Assembly (NCBI RefSeq): GCF_013423785.1
Contig: NZ_CP058952.1
Coordinates: 1,701,665-1,765,664 of the forward strand
Direction: 5' to 3'
Length of the DNA: 64,000 nucleotides
DNA from: Chitinibacter fontanus
Lineage (GTDB): Bacteria > Pseudomonadota > Gammaproteobacteria > Burkholderiales > Chitinibacteraceae
The notes beneath the pieces are model-generated. The model saw nothing but the letters and a program-made list of their open reading frames with translations, was not told where the DNA came from and ran no database searches. Shown in pieces: positions 27,574 through 38,252 of this stretch. The translations under genes were made by a program, and so were the position numbers. Position 1 is the first letter of the stretch. Every line of letters begins with the position of its first letter.

Positions 27574-28247
27574 TCTCGCGCCCCGCCAAATTGCTCGATC
27601 AATGCATCGTGGGGCAAATAAGCACCTTCTTGCAACGCCGCTTGCTCCCATTCCTGCATGCCGGGGTGTGCGAGCATCGTGTCAACATAATACTGAATAT
27701 CCGCGGGTAACTGGACACCATAGCAGTACAAACGCCAGATTACCGGGGCATACATGGCATCGGCGATCGAGAATTCACCAAATAAATAATCCCCCGCAAC
27801 CTGATTGTGGGAGGCTATTTCGCGCGCATTGCGCCAGATGACAAAAATCCGGTTTAAATCAGCAGCGACTTCCGGGGTATTTTCTTTACCTTTAGCGCGT
27901 AAGCGGACATTCATGGGGAGTTGACTACGCAACGCTGTAAACCCTGAATGCATTTCCGCGCAAATACTGCGTGCGCGTGCACGCGCTTGACGATTTGCTG
28001 GCCACATTTGGGGGTATTGCTCTGCAAGGTAATCACAAATTGCCAAAGTATCCCATACCCTAAAGTCACCATCGTGCAAACAAGGTACTAGGCCATTATC
28101 GGAATACACCCGATGCGTTGCATTAACCCCTTTGCCATCGACAGGCACCACCGTTTGCGCGAACGGGATATTGAAGTGTTTGAGCAAAAGCCAAGGCCGT
28201 AGCGACCAAGATGAGTAGTTTTGATAGCCAATAAATAGTTGATACAT
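27570..28247 (-). CDS. Glutathione S-transferase family protein
   Basis: The 225-residue GST begins YQLFIGYQNYSSWSLRPWLL, where the NYSSWSLRPW segment holds the glutathione-activating Ser of this bacterial subfamily. The N-terminal thioredoxin-like domain (1-80) and helical C-terminal domain (90-215) are complete. It overlaps the DUF3291 gene and follows a second GST gene on the same strand, so the three may form a detoxification unit. Confidence 0.9.
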   Translation of the reverse strand: MYQLFIGYQNYSSWSLRPWLLLKHFNIPFAQTVVPVDGKGVNATHRVYSDNGLVPCLHDGDFRVWDTLAICDYLAEQYPQMWPANRQARARARSICAEMHSGFTALRSQLPMNVRLRAKGKENTPEVAADLNRIFVIWRNAREIASHNQVAGDYLFGEFSIADAMYAPVIWRLYCYGVQLPADIQYYVDTMLAHPGMQEWEQAALQEGAYLPHDALIEQFGGARE

Positions 28248-28318
28248 GATTGTTCCTTTGCAAGCTAAAGACTGGTGATATGTGTTGGCATCAATTCATG
28301 TCTGAAAAATTTGAGCCT

Positions 28319-28948
28319 TTAGTTTTTATCTTGTAGTTGCAGCCATTGAACGATGGCAGGATGTTGCCATTGTTGCTCGGCATAGCGAACGAGTTTGGCG
28401 GGGACTGCATCACCATTGTTGATCAGGCGTTTGAGCATCAAAGCCAGATCAACATCTGCGATGCACCAATCGCCAAATAGCGGGCCACCCTCGTCGGTGA
28501 TTAATTGTTCTGCTGCGGCAAACAGCTTTTTGGCGGCCTGCTGTGCTGACTCACTCAATGGCTGATTGCTAGGTTTAATAAACACTACTTCGGTTGAGCG
28601 TTCGTTGCGGATAGGTAGCAGATCGCTGCGTAACCAGGCTTGGATCTGCCGAGCGCGGGCTTTTTGCTGGACATTGTTTGGATATAGCGATGTTCCTTCC
28701 CAGTTTTCATCCAGATATTCGGTAATCGCAGACGATTCACTCAAGCAAAAATCGCCGTGCTTAAGCAGTGGTACGCGTGCCGATAGCGATTCAAATGCAA
28801 ATTGGGCTGCATGTTGAGCGCCAACTTCCAAATCGACAGGGTGGAGGCTAAAGGGCAATTGCTTGACAGTGAGCCCAACAAAGGCTGACATGGCATATGG
28901 GCTAATGTAGTTGCTATCAACAAAAAGCTGTAAGTGTTCAGTTTTCAT
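28319..28948 (-). CDS. yfcF: Glutathione transferase, YfcF-type
   Basis: The 209-residue protein begins LQLFVDSNYISPYAMSAFVG and has LSARVPLLKHGDFCLSESSA, a strong match to E. coli YfcF, a glutathione transferase/peroxidase with a role in oxidative stress. It lies divergent from a GcvA-type LysR regulator with a 102-base shared promoter region, so that regulator is the likely controller. Confidence 0.85.
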   Translation of the reverse strand: MKTEHLQLFVDSNYISPYAMSAFVGLTVKQLPFSLHPVDLEVGAQHAAQFAFESLSARVPLLKHGDFCLSESSAITEYLDENWEGTSLYPNNVQQKARARQIQAWLRSDLLPIRNERSTEVVFIKPSNQPLSESAQQAAKKLFAAAEQLITDEGGPLFGDWCIADVDLALMLKRLINNGDAVPAKLVRYAEQQWQHPAIVQWLQLQDKN

Positions 28949-29050
28949 TTTTATATCCTATGTCATTTGCATTCACTATATCGAATATTTAAGCTATCTT
29001 TACTGACGTTTTTTATCTAAAAATGTGAATTTATTTCACATAAGGCGGTT

Positions 29051-29971
29051 ATGAATCCCTTACCACCCTTACCCGCATTACGTGCTTTTGAGGCGGTTAG
29101 CCGCCTTGGTAGCGTGGTGAAAGCGGCAGATGCCTTGTCGGTAACGCACAGTGCGATCAGTCACCAACTACATGCCTTGGAAGAATATTTGGGGCTGCCC
29201 TTGTTCGAGCGCAGCGGGCGTAAATTGGTGCTCACGGAAGATGGCCGCCATTACGCGTTGGAAATTCGCATGGCGCTTAATGATATGGCCGAAGCAACGC
29301 GTATGGTGCGGGCGCGTCCTAAGCCCAATGAAATCAAGCTAACTACGATGCCTTCGTTCGGCCTTGGTTGGCTGATTGCTCGTTTGCCTGAATTTCAGGC
29401 GCAATTTCCGCAATATCGCATCGATCTTCGCGCGAGCCTCGCATTTGATGACCTTAATCTGGGGCAACTGGATTTGGCCATTCGGATGGGCGCAGGTGAT
29501 TGGGAAGGGCTTAAAACCGAACATTTGCTGGATGATTATTTAGTCGTGGTTGCTGCCCCGCAACTGGACAATTTGCCGCAAACTGCCGCCGAGGTGAAAC
29601 AAGCACGAATTATCGGTACCTTGGAAAAATGGAGTAGCTGGAGCAAAGCCGCTGAACTAGGGGATTGGACGCCCAATTTTGCCTTGTTTTGCAATGATAA
29701 TAACCTTGCGTTGCAAGCTGTGCGATTGGGGCAAGGCGTGACGCTAACCCGACTATCGATTGTGCTGAATCTATTGCTGGCGGGGGAGTTGCGGCTGGTC
29801 GGTGGCGTGATTACACCGCATCCCAATCGTTATTGGCTGGTTTGGCCGCCCCGCTTGGATGGGAGTGTGAAATTGCACCATTTTATGGGCTGGTTAAAAC
29901 AGGCTGCTGAGCGTAGCCAGCAGCAAATGCAGGCATATATAGCAGGGGTATTGGCTGAAAACAATCATTAA
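29051..29971 (+). CDS. LysR-family regulator, GcvA type
   Basis: The 306-residue regulator begins LPPLPALRAFEAVSRLGSVV with the helix-turn-helix AADALSVTHSAISHQLHALE, the subgroup represented by GcvA/AmpR-like regulators. The effector domain runs from about 90 to 295. It is transcribed away from the yfcF-type gene, the usual LysR layout with its target. The effector is unknown. Confidence 0.92.
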   Translation: MNPLPPLPALRAFEAVSRLGSVVKAADALSVTHSAISHQLHALEEYLGLPLFERSGRKLVLTEDGRHYALEIRMALNDMAEATRMVRARPKPNEIKLTTMPSFGLGWLIARLPEFQAQFPQYRIDLRASLAFDDLNLGQLDLAIRMGAGDWEGLKTEHLLDDYLVVVAAPQLDNLPQTAAEVKQARIIGTLEKWSSWSKAAELGDWTPNFALFCNDNNLALQAVRLGQGVTLTRLSIVLNLLLAGELRLVGGVITPHPNRYWLVWPPRLDGSVKLHHFMGWLKQAAERSQQQMQAYIAGVLAENNH

Positions 29972-30118
29972 TTAATGATTTCCGATGCATACCCGTTAAT
30001 GTATCTGGTGCAGTGTGTTGCAGCAAGTTTGCCATTCAGATGTGATTTGCCGCTTTAAGCCTTGCTGCCAGCTGTAGCAAGGTCTAATTTAAGAGCAGCC
30101 CTTTTCGAGCACGCTGGC

Positions 30119-31042
30119 ATGCAATTACTTCAACTCTCCCCGTTGTGGAACCAAGATCATCACTGGAAAGCGACGCTGGCGCGTGGCTCGATCAGCCAGC
30201 TGCAATATCTGCATGATTTATTGCATGAACAAACTACCGCCACCCCATGGCCGCAGTTGATCGATGCCCAATTAGCGCGGCCAGCATGGCCGTTACTCTC
30301 CCCCGTTGCAGACAATGAATTAGTACTAGAGATCAATCGCCAAGAGGATTGGTTGCGCGTGCCTCCGCATGCCTATGCCTGCGGAGGCTGGTTTGCGCAG
30401 GGCGGAGTGGCACAATCAGCACCAGCCAAGCCGGAGCTATTGGAGCTCATTGCATTGGTGGCGGCTGATGCTGAAACACATGTGCTGGAACGAGTCTTTA
30501 GTCGGGCACCGGATTTAACTTTTCGCTTATTACGCTTGGTTAATTCGGTGGGGATGCGTTCACGAGTGGAGATTGGCAGTATTCGCCACGCCATCACCGT
30601 GTTGGGGCGGGCTCAACTTCAGCGATGGGTGCAGTTACTGATGTATGCCGAACAATTTGGCGATTCGGCCAGCATGGCGCCACTGTTGCTAGCGGCCTTG
30701 TTTCGAGCGCGACGCCTAGAGTCGTGGGCGGAGCACGGTTGGTTAAATGCCTCGCCAGAATCGGCCTTTCTGCTGGGTATGTTGTCCCTACTTGATCGAT
30801 TGTTCCAAAAACCCTTGCCCGAACTGATCGCAAGCTTGCCATTAAATGAAAAAATGAGTACGGCCTTGTTGCACAACGAGGGGGTATTGGGCGAGGCACT
30901 AATGCAGACAGTGTTTATGGAGACATACTGCGATGACACCCGCTGGAGTGTGCGGCCACTGCATGCCGAAGCAATTTGGGTGAAATCAGAGCTTGAGGTA
31001 CATCGTTGGGTTGTTTCTCTGGCGGAGAGTTTTCATCAATGA
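30119..31042 (+). CDS. HDOD domain signalling protein
   Basis: The 307-residue protein has an HDOD domain at about 115-305 (LLELIALVAADAETHVLERV, FRLLRLVNSVG, GSIRHAITVLGRAQLQRWVQ). The N-terminal 100 residues look like a decayed EAL-type domain (QLSPLWNQDHHWKATLAR has no EAL motif). HDOD proteins act as adaptors in c-di-GMP and chemosensory pathways. I chose ATG 30119 over a TTG at 30062, which lacks a ribosome site, though neither start is well marked. The stop overlaps the next start (ATGA). Confidence 0.85.
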   Translation: MQLLQLSPLWNQDHHWKATLARGSISQLQYLHDLLHEQTTATPWPQLIDAQLARPAWPLLSPVADNELVLEINRQEDWLRVPPHAYACGGWFAQGGVAQSAPAKPELLELIALVAADAETHVLERVFSRAPDLTFRLLRLVNSVGMRSRVEIGSIRHAITVLGRAQLQRWVQLLMYAEQFGDSASMAPLLLAALFRARRLESWAEHGWLNASPESAFLLGMLSLLDRLFQKPLPELIASLPLNEKMSTALLHNEGVLGEALMQTVFMETYCDDTRWSVRPLHAEAIWVKSELEVHRWVVSLAESFHQ

Positions 31043-33090
31043 GCCAGAACGAGCTCGAGCCGGCCATCCGGATTCTGGGCGATATCAATGCATCGTTAAT
31101 TGCACTCGATCTAGAGGGCTATATCACAGGCTGGAATGGCGGCGCAGAACGCTTATTTGGCTATCCTAGTGAAGAAGTATTGGGGCGACATGTCCTGATG
31201 CTCTACGCAGATGAAACAGATAACGATATTGAATTATTCAACCGCGTTTTAACGCAAGGGCAAACCACGCTGGAAGTGAAGCGGCGCCACAAAGATGGGC
31301 GTGATTTTTGGGTGCAAATTCATCTGAATCTGGTGCGGGATGAAGCAGGAAAACCGCTGCGCATGATCGGGTTTTTGCATGATATAAGCAGCCAGATCGC
31401 CGATCAGGTGCGTTCGCGCTTGCTGGCTTCGGTCTTTCGCCATACACCCGATGCCATTGTGATTACCGATGAATCCCGTCATTTAATCGAATGTAATCCC
31501 GCGTATTTGCGGCTAATTGGCGATAAATTACCCAAAATAATCGGCAAAGTACCCTATTTTCTGGAGCAGGAAGTGGGTAAAAAAACGGCCACCGCCCAGA
31601 GCATTGATGCGCATCTTGCCAGTACTGGGCATTGGGAGGGCGAACTGTGGTCGCGCCGTGCGAATGGCGAGGCTTTCCCTGCGTGGTTAACGCTCAGTGC
31701 TGTGCATGGTCGACAAAATAAGCTGCAGCATTATTTTGCCGTGATGGCCGATTTGAGCGAACGTAAAGCGGCCGAAGAACAGATTTTCCGCTTGGCCTAT
31801 TTCGATACACTAACCAAGTTGCCAAATCGCAGTCATTTATTTTCTTTGCTCGAACAAGCGCTGAGCGAAGCTCGTCGCCAGCAACGTAGTGGTGCATTGC
31901 TGTGCTTTAACATTGCAGGCTTCAAGGCCATGAATGATTCATTCACCCACCGTGGTGGTGATCAGATTTTGGTGGTGGTGGCTGAACGCATTCGGAGCTG
32001 CCTGCGGGATGAGGATGTTTTGTCACGGTTTGGGGGGGATGAGTTCTGCATCGGTTTATTTGATATTCGCCAGCGCGAAGATGCCGCGATTGTGGCCGAG
32101 CGAATTTTAGCCACGGTGGCTGAGCCCTATTACGTACAGCAGGAAGAAATTGTAATCAAAGCCCACATTGGCATGAGTGTGTTTCCCGATGATGGGCGCG
32201 ATGCCGATAAGCTCATTAATTTAGCCGCCGTCGCCATGCATCGAGCGAAACAAGGCCGACAGGCGATGCTGTTTTACTCCAGTGATATGAATCAGCGTTC
32301 TCTGGCGCGCATCAAGCTCACCACAGATTTACATCATGCCCTAGCACGGGACGAATTTGAGCTGCATTATCAGCCACAAGTGAATGCACAAACAGGCCAA
32401 ATTTGTGGCGCGGAGGCGTTGATTCGCTGGCGGCATCCGCAACGCGGTTTAGTCCCTCCTGGTGAGTTTATTCCATTCGCTGAAGAGTCCGGCTTGATCG
32501 TGCAAATAGGGATATGGGTGTTTAATGCCGCGTGCCAACAGATGGCTCAGTGGCGACATCAGGGTTTGGGTTTGGAGCGCTTGGCCATTAATTTATCGCC
32601 GCGCCAGTTTGGTCGTCATCTCGTCGATGAATTGCTAGCGGTCGTCAACCAGCACCAGCTGCCGGCATCCTGCATTGAGTTAGAAATCACTGAAACACTG
32701 CTAATGAAAGCCGACGAGGATGTGACTGCAACGCTCAATGCCTTGCATCAGGCCGGGTTTAGTTTGGCGCTCGACGATTTTGGTACTGGCTATTCCAATC
32801 TGGGTTATTTGCACGCGTTTCCGCTCGATTATTTAAAAATTGACCAAAGCTTTGTGCGGGGCTTGCCGGATAATCACAGCAATGCAGCGATTGTGCGCGC
32901 CATTATTGGGATTGCCCTTAATCTGGAGCTGCAATTGATTGCTGAAGGGGTAGAAAACGAGGCGGAAGCACAATTTCTAGCTAGTTTGGATTGTCACCAG
33001 TTGCAAGGCTATTATCTGGCTAAACCAATGCCAGCTGCAGATTTTGTCAATTTATTACAGCCATCAGAGCGATCGTTGCTGGGCTACTAA
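31039..33090 (+). CDS. PAS-PAS-GGDEF-EAL c-di-GMP turnover protein
   Basis: The 683-residue cytoplasmic protein has two PAS domains (about 12-125 and 132-245), GGDEF (about 255-410; RFGGDEFCIGLFD intact, with inhibitory site RDED five residues before it) and EAL (about 420-675; AEALIRW, EITETLLMK, DDFGTGYSNLGYL, AEGVENEAEAQFL). Both catalytic motifs look intact, so it could make or degrade c-di-GMP depending on PAS input. It starts within the stop of the HDOD gene, so the two are co-translated and probably interact. Confidence 0.95.
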   Translation: MSQNELEPAIRILGDINASLIALDLEGYITGWNGGAERLFGYPSEEVLGRHVLMLYADETDNDIELFNRVLTQGQTTLEVKRRHKDGRDFWVQIHLNLVRDEAGKPLRMIGFLHDISSQIADQVRSRLLASVFRHTPDAIVITDESRHLIECNPAYLRLIGDKLPKIIGKVPYFLEQEVGKKTATAQSIDAHLASTGHWEGELWSRRANGEAFPAWLTLSAVHGRQNKLQHYFAVMADLSERKAAEEQIFRLAYFDTLTKLPNRSHLFSLLEQALSEARRQQRSGALLCFNIAGFKAMNDSFTHRGGDQILVVVAERIRSCLRDEDVLSRFGGDEFCIGLFDIRQREDAAIVAERILATVAEPYYVQQEEIVIKAHIGMSVFPDDGRDADKLINLAAVAMHRAKQGRQAMLFYSSDMNQRSLARIKLTTDLHHALARDEFELHYQPQVNAQTGQICGAEALIRWRHPQRGLVPPGEFIPFAEESGLIVQIGIWVFNAACQQMAQWRHQGLGLERLAINLSPRQFGRHLVDELLAVVNQHQLPASCIELEITETLLMKADEDVTATLNALHQAGFSLALDDFGTGYSNLGYLHAFPLDYLKIDQSFVRGLPDNHSNAAIVRAIIGIALNLELQLIAEGVENEAEAQFLASLDCHQLQGYYLAKPMPAADFVNLLQPSERSLLGY

Positions 33091-33102
33091 AACTACTAAA
33101 AA

Positions 33103-33756
33103 TTATTCAATCCCGCGCCGATACTGTATAGCTTCAGAAATATGGCGACTTTCGATCTGATCACTACCAGCTAGATCCGCGACGGTACGTGCTAGGCGTA
33201 GCACTCGATGATAGGCCCGCGCCGACCATGCGAGTTTATTGACCGCCTTCTGTAGCAATGCCAGCCCTGCAGGATCTGGCTGACAATGCTCATCAATTGC
33301 AGAGCTAGGTAGCGCGGCATTATGGCGTGCTTGGCGCTGTATTTGCTTTTGTCGTGCAAGAAACACCCGTTGCCGCACAGGCAGGCTGGGCTCGCCCGGC
33401 TCGCGGCTCAGTAACACCTCATCACTGAGCGCCCCCACTTCAACCACCATATCGATGCGATCAAGTAATGGGCCAGAAATTCGCCCCCGATAGCGGGCAA
33501 CTTGCTCCGGCGTGCAGCGACAGGCCTTTTTAGGGTGACCCAGATAGCCACACGGGCAAGGGTTCATGGCTGCTACTAACTGAAATTGTGCTGGAAACTC
33601 GGCCTGCTGTGCTGCTCGGGAAATATGGATCTTGCCGTTTTCTAAGGGTTCACGCAGCACTTCAAGCACTTTGCGATCAAACTCTGGAAGCTCATCGAGA
33701 AACAAAATTCCATGATGAGCCAGCGATATTTCACCGGGCTGCGGAATACTTCCGCC
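33103..33756 (-). pseudogene. comM: comM (yifB) C-terminal fragment
   Basis: On the minus strand this encodes the last 218 residues or so of the MCM-like / Mg-chelatase AAA ATPase ComM: GGSIPQPGEISLAHHGILFL and DELPEFDRKVLEVLREPLEN (Walker B and beyond), MNPCPCGYLGHPKKACRCTP, LDRIDMVVEV, and the Mg_chelatase_C region YHRVLRLARTVADLAGSD. The normal protein has about 500 residues; residues 1-270 are missing here, and homology stops at 33756 where AT-rich foreign DNA begins. The start of the same gene is found at 35433-35549. ComM is a branch-migration helicase that helps integrate foreign DNA in natural transformation. Confidence 0.88.
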
Positions 33757-33894
33757 TGTAAAAACGGAGTTTATCTGCAAATAGACCTATTTAACGAATG
33801 TTTTTTGCAAATAAGAATCTCTACTACCTATGTAAAGAGTGCAGATGGTTATCAGTATTTGTTGATTGAGCTTTCATTTTTAACAAGTGCTTAA
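33757..33894 (+). pseudogene. Possible C-terminal remnant of a foreign gene
   Basis: An open plus-strand frame entering from the comM junction ends at 33894 and reads NGVYLQIDLFNECFLQIRIS then TTYVKSADGYQYLLIELSFL. It is AT-rich, protein-like in its alternating hydrophobic pattern, and has no start of its own, as expected for the tail of a truncated gene carried in with the inserted segment. Family unknown. Confidence 0.3.
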
Positions 33895-34002
33895 TTTGCT
33901 TCCATCACAAAATCATAAAAAGTATTGACTTCCTTTTTCATGCTTTTGTCCTAATATAAATTCAAGTAAAGCAAGCTATATGAAAGTGTGTGACGGGGTA
34001 AA

Positions 34003-34176
34003 ATGGATAAGGAGATCAAAGTGAAGTTAAAAATTTCGTGTGTGAATTTAGTCTTCTGTTTTGTAAACATAGGGGTACTAGCAGCGCCGACAACATTTCC
34101 ATCTTCATATGACCAAATACCTGCTAAATGGAAAGGTCCGGTTTTTCAATTAAGCCAGGATTATCCAAAGTCACTT
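34003..34176 (+). pseudogene. 5' fragment of a secreted-protein gene cut by the IS element
   Basis: From ATG 34003 a frame encodes a signal-peptide-like N-terminus (KISCVNLVFCFVNIGVLAAP) and then TTFPSSYDQIPAKWKGPVFQ and LSQDYPKSL before it runs into the IS left end at 34177. GATAAGGAG just inside the frame could serve an alternative GTG start at 34021. The DNA is clearly more AT-rich than the window average. I do not recognise the family. The rest of the gene is absent from the window. Confidence 0.55.
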
Positions 34177-34184
34177 TGTAGTGG

Positions 34185-35398
<1,214 letters not shown>

Positions 35399-35432
35399 CT
35401 AATCAGGTGGCCAAATTCAGTGTGCCACTACA

Positions 35433-35549
35433 ATCCGCCAAGCCTACTAAATTAAACGCAGGGAGCCCATTGGCGAGATGTACCTCCACACTGACCAATT
35501 GAGCCTGCATACCGTCTAAAGCACGCGAATACAAAACCGCCAATGACAT
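35433..35549 (-). pseudogene. comM: comM (yifB) N-terminal fragment
   Basis: Reading leftward from ATG 35549, 39 codons give MSLAVLYSRALDGMQAQLVS and then VEVHLANGLPAFNLVGLAD, the unmistakable start of ComM/YifB. The frame then enters the IS right end and stops after nine foreign codons. Together with the fragment at 33103-33756 this shows one comM gene, of which about 230 internal codons are gone and 1.68 kb of other DNA sits in their place. Confidence 0.9.
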
Positions 35550-35617
35550 GTTTGACCTTAGCAAGTGCTATGCTGATTTTTCAGTTTATGCAGGTTTGTG
35601 AAGGATGCTCGAAAAAG

Positions 35618-36646
35618 ATGGAACAAAATACGCCACTTATGCCTGATTTTCGCAACTTTGGGGTGATTTTTCGCGCTTTGATACTGGTACATCTGGGTAT
35701 GCTGCTGTACGTGGTGGCTGCCATTCGCGACTGGTCGGAGTGGAGTGGCCGCCTTACCGATGCTGCATTCTGGGTCGAGCCGATTTTGATGGGGGCAATG
35801 GCATGCCTGGCCGTGTTTGCTCCACAACTGCGCAGCTGGCCCTTTAACCGCAGTGTGGCTATGGTTTATGCCATTGTGCTGTTGTGGACTGTGCTGGTCT
35901 TTCGCGGGTTTTCCAGTTTGTTGTTTATTGATTTGCAACCTCATCTTGGACAAATGCTGGTGCTGGTTTTGATGGGAACCACCTTCATGTTGTGGCACTA
36001 CCAGCTATGGCTCAAAACCCTGTCGCCTCGGCTTGCTGAGGCGCGTTTAGTTGCACTGCAAGCGCGGATTCGGCCGCATTTTTTCTTTAATAGTTTGAAT
36101 GCGGTGCTATCTTTAATCCGTAGTCAGCCAAAACTTGCTGAACATCTGTTGCAAAATCTGTCTGAATTATTCCGGGTCGCCATGGGGACGCAGTCTTCTT
36201 TATCGACCTTGCAACGGGAAGTGGAGCTTGCGCGTGGCTATCTGGAGATTGAGAAGGTAAGGCTGGGTGAGCGGCTACATGTTGAGTGGCATATCGAAAA
36301 AATGCCGGCAAAGGCATCGATTCCACCGTTGATTTTACAGCCACTTTTAGAAAATGCCGTCTACCATGGTATTGAGCCAAGTATTGAAACGGGCACGATC
36401 CATATCAATATCTTCCAGTCGCGCAATGAGGTGCATATCGATATCCGCAATCCGATTATCGACACTGCAGTACAGAGAATCGGCAATGGTATGGCCCAAG
36501 ATAATGTGCGAGAAAGATTGCTGCTGTATTTTGATGCAGAGGCAAATTTAAGCATTCAGCGTGGAAACGACTATTATCAAATACATATCGTGCTGCCTTA
36601 TCGGGAGCTAAAGAATGAACAAACCGTTGCGCCTATTTTTAGTTGA
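35618..36646 (+). CDS. LytS/AlgZ-type sensor histidine kinase
   Basis: The protein of about 342 residues has several N-terminal membrane segments (FGVIFRALILVHLGMLLYVV and three more to about 145), then His_kinase domain with ALQARIRPHFFFNSLNAVLS (phospho-His in RPHF) and a HATPase region (LQPLLENAVYHGIEP; NGMAQDNVRERLLLYF). It resembles AlgZ/FimS. The start is uncertain: ATG 35618 (after AAAAAG) and ATG 35639 are both possible. Its end overlaps the LytTR regulator gene by 32 bases. It begins just past the dead comM start on the opposite strand. Confidence 0.88.
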   Translation: MEQNTPLMPDFRNFGVIFRALILVHLGMLLYVVAAIRDWSEWSGRLTDAAFWVEPILMGAMACLAVFAPQLRSWPFNRSVAMVYAIVLLWTVLVFRGFSSLLFIDLQPHLGQMLVLVLMGTTFMLWHYQLWLKTLSPRLAEARLVALQARIRPHFFFNSLNAVLSLIRSQPKLAEHLLQNLSELFRVAMGTQSSLSTLQREVELARGYLEIEKVRLGERLHVEWHIEKMPAKASIPPLILQPLLENAVYHGIEPSIETGTIHINIFQSRNEVHIDIRNPIIDTAVQRIGNGMAQDNVRERLLLYFDAEANLSIQRGNDYYQIHIVLPYRELKNEQTVAPIFS

Positions 36647-37388
36647 TGATGAATTGCCGGCTTTAATGCGGCTACAGGACTTACTTAGCGATTGCGCGCA
36701 AGAGTGTCCCCACGTCGTGGTTGGTACGGCCACCAATGGGATGACGGCACTACCACAGATCACTGAGCACGAAATTGATGTGGTGATTTTAGATATCCAA
36801 ATGCCGCAAATGAGCGGCATTGAAGTGGCGCGCAAATTGCTCAATTTATCCAAGCCGCCGGCGGTGATTTTTGCCACTGCGTTTGAGGATTATGGTGTCG
36901 CTGCTTTTGATGTGCGGGCAGTGGATTATCTGCTTAAACCGATTCGTGTCGAGCGACTGCAGGCTGCATTAAAGCGTGTGCTTGAATTGCGCCATGGAAG
37001 CAATGAAGTTGCAGCAGAAACGGCTGCCAATGATGGTGCGCGCAGCCACTTTAGTGTTTCCGAGCGTGGTCGAGTGCATTTGATCCCCGTTTCTGAGGCT
37101 CGTTTTTTGAAAGCGGAGCAGAAATACATCACGCTGCGCACGCATGATCGTGAATATTTACTTGAAGATTCGCTCACCAAACTTGAAGATGAATTTGGAT
37201 CAAAGTTTGTGCGAATACACCGAAATTGTTTGGTGTCCCGCGATAGTATTGCAGGATTCGAGCGCGCGACGATTAATGGTGGCGATGGGCATTGGGTGGT
37301 CGTTTTACGCGATGTACCTGAGCGTTTACCAGTTAGCCGTCGGCAGCAGCATGTGATTAAAGAATTCAAGAAAGGCCATGATGGATAA
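36615..37388 (+). CDS. LytTR-family response regulator (AlgR type)
   Basis: The 257-residue regulator has a receiver (LRLFLVDDELPALMRLQDLL; phosphoacceptor in DVVILDIQMPQMSG; FATAFEDYGVAAFDVRAVDY) and a C-terminal LytTR DNA-binding domain (RVHLIPVSEARFLKAEQKYI, LLEDSLTKLEDEF, RIHRNCLV). AlgR-type proteins regulate surface structures such as type IV pili and exopolysaccharide. It overlaps the kinase gene upstream and the DUF2721 gene downstream (11 bases). Confidence 0.93.
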   Translation: MNKPLRLFLVDDELPALMRLQDLLSDCAQECPHVVVGTATNGMTALPQITEHEIDVVILDIQMPQMSGIEVARKLLNLSKPPAVIFATAFEDYGVAAFDVRAVDYLLKPIRVERLQAALKRVLELRHGSNEVAAETAANDGARSHFSVSERGRVHLIPVSEARFLKAEQKYITLRTHDREYLLEDSLTKLEDEFGSKFVRIHRNCLVSRDSIAGFERATINGGDGHWVVVLRDVPERLPVSRRQQHVIKEFKKGHDG

Positions 37389-37788
37389 CTTCAGCATTAA
37401 CACTCCCTCATTGCTGTTTCCAGCGATTTCGCTTCTGATGTTGGCGTACACCAATCGCTTCTTGGCTATTTCAGGCATTATTCGCCAGCTATATGAGCAC
37501 CACCGAGCCAACCCCCACGAAAATATCCTGCGTCAGCTAAACAACCTGAAAATGCGTGTTTGGCTGATTCGTTATATGCAGGCATTTGGAATCAGTAGCC
37601 TGCTGCTGTGCATTGTATCGATGGTTTTGATTTCGGTGTCTCATGCCGACTGGGCGCAGATCTTATTTATTGGTAGCTTGATTCTGATGGTGGGCTCGCT
37701 GGTGCTGTGTTTGCTCGAAGTGATGGTGTCAGATGCCGCCTTGAAGATTTTGTTGGCTGATATCGAGGATGACATTCGCCGCCATTAA
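37378..37788 (+). CDS. DUF2721 membrane protein
   Basis: The 136-residue protein has the DUF2721 start, LLFPAISLLMLAYTNRFLAI, followed by a charged stretch (RQLYEHHRANPHENILRQLN) and two further membrane segments (SSLLLCIVSMVLISV; LFIGSLILMVGSLVLCLLEV). Its role is unknown. It is the third gene of the LytS/LytTR operon; ATG 37378 or the adjacent 37381 may be used. A strong terminator follows. Confidence 0.85.
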   Translation: MMDNFSINTPSLLFPAISLLMLAYTNRFLAISGIIRQLYEHHRANPHENILRQLNNLKMRVWLIRYMQAFGISSLLLCIVSMVLISVSHADWAQILFIGSLILMVGSLVLCLLEVMVSDAALKILLADIEDDIRRH

Positions 37789-37835
37789 CTATAATGGCCA
37801 TACCCTGCATGGTATTGCTAGGTAAGTAGCAAATA

Positions 37836-37868
37836 AAAAAGGCCACAGGGCGATACCTGTGGCCTTTG
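37836..37868. terminator. Bidirectional terminator between DUF2721 gene and dgkA
   Basis: AAAGGCCACAGG and CCTGTGGCCTTT form a 12-bp perfect stem, with A-run on the left and T-rich sequence on the right, between two convergent genes. Confidence 0.88.
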
Positions 37869-37880
37869 GCTTTTATGGGT

Positions 37881-38252
37881 TTACGCTAGTAAAACTAATA
37901 CCCACATGGCGGTGAGGTTAATTAGGCCAATCAATTGTGCCGCGCTGCCCAGATCCTTTGCCCGTTTCGCTAGATGGTGTTTTTCCAGCGAGGTGTGATC
38001 CACTGCAGCCTCTACTGCGGAGTTGAGTAATTCAACGATCACACAGGCCAGATGGCTGCCAATTAGCAAGGCTTTACCCCAAATGGGGACGGGTAAGAAA
38101 AGGGCAATTGGGATACCCGCTACGGCCAATAGCAGCACCTGACGAAATGCCGCTTCATTTTGCCAGCCGGCAATCAAGCCATCAATTGAATAGCCCAAAG
38201 CATTAAATACACGCTTAATTCCTGTTTTGCCTTTGAATGGGCTTTCGGTCAC
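37881..38252 (-). CDS. dgkA: Diacylglycerol kinase
   Basis: The 123-residue membrane enzyme has three membrane segments and the DgkA signature VELLNSAVEAAVDH plus NEAAFRQ upstream. It phosphorylates diacylglycerol to phosphatidate in the inner membrane, recycling lipid left by membrane-derived oligosaccharide or LPS modification. It starts within the stop of the BPSS1780 gene (ATGA overlap), so the two are co-translated. Confidence 0.95.
   Translation of the reverse strand: MTESPFKGKTGIKRVFNALGYSIDGLIAGWQNEAAFRQVLLLAVAGIPIALFLPVPIWGKALLIGSHLACVIVELLNSAVEAAVDHTSLEKHHLAKRAKDLGSAAQLIGLINLTAMWVLVLLA

Noticed and set aside
33757..33800. Integron attC or phage att site at the comM junction
   Set aside because: The repeated TTTGCAAATA-like strings are AT-rich coincidences; no integrase gene and no paired site were found.
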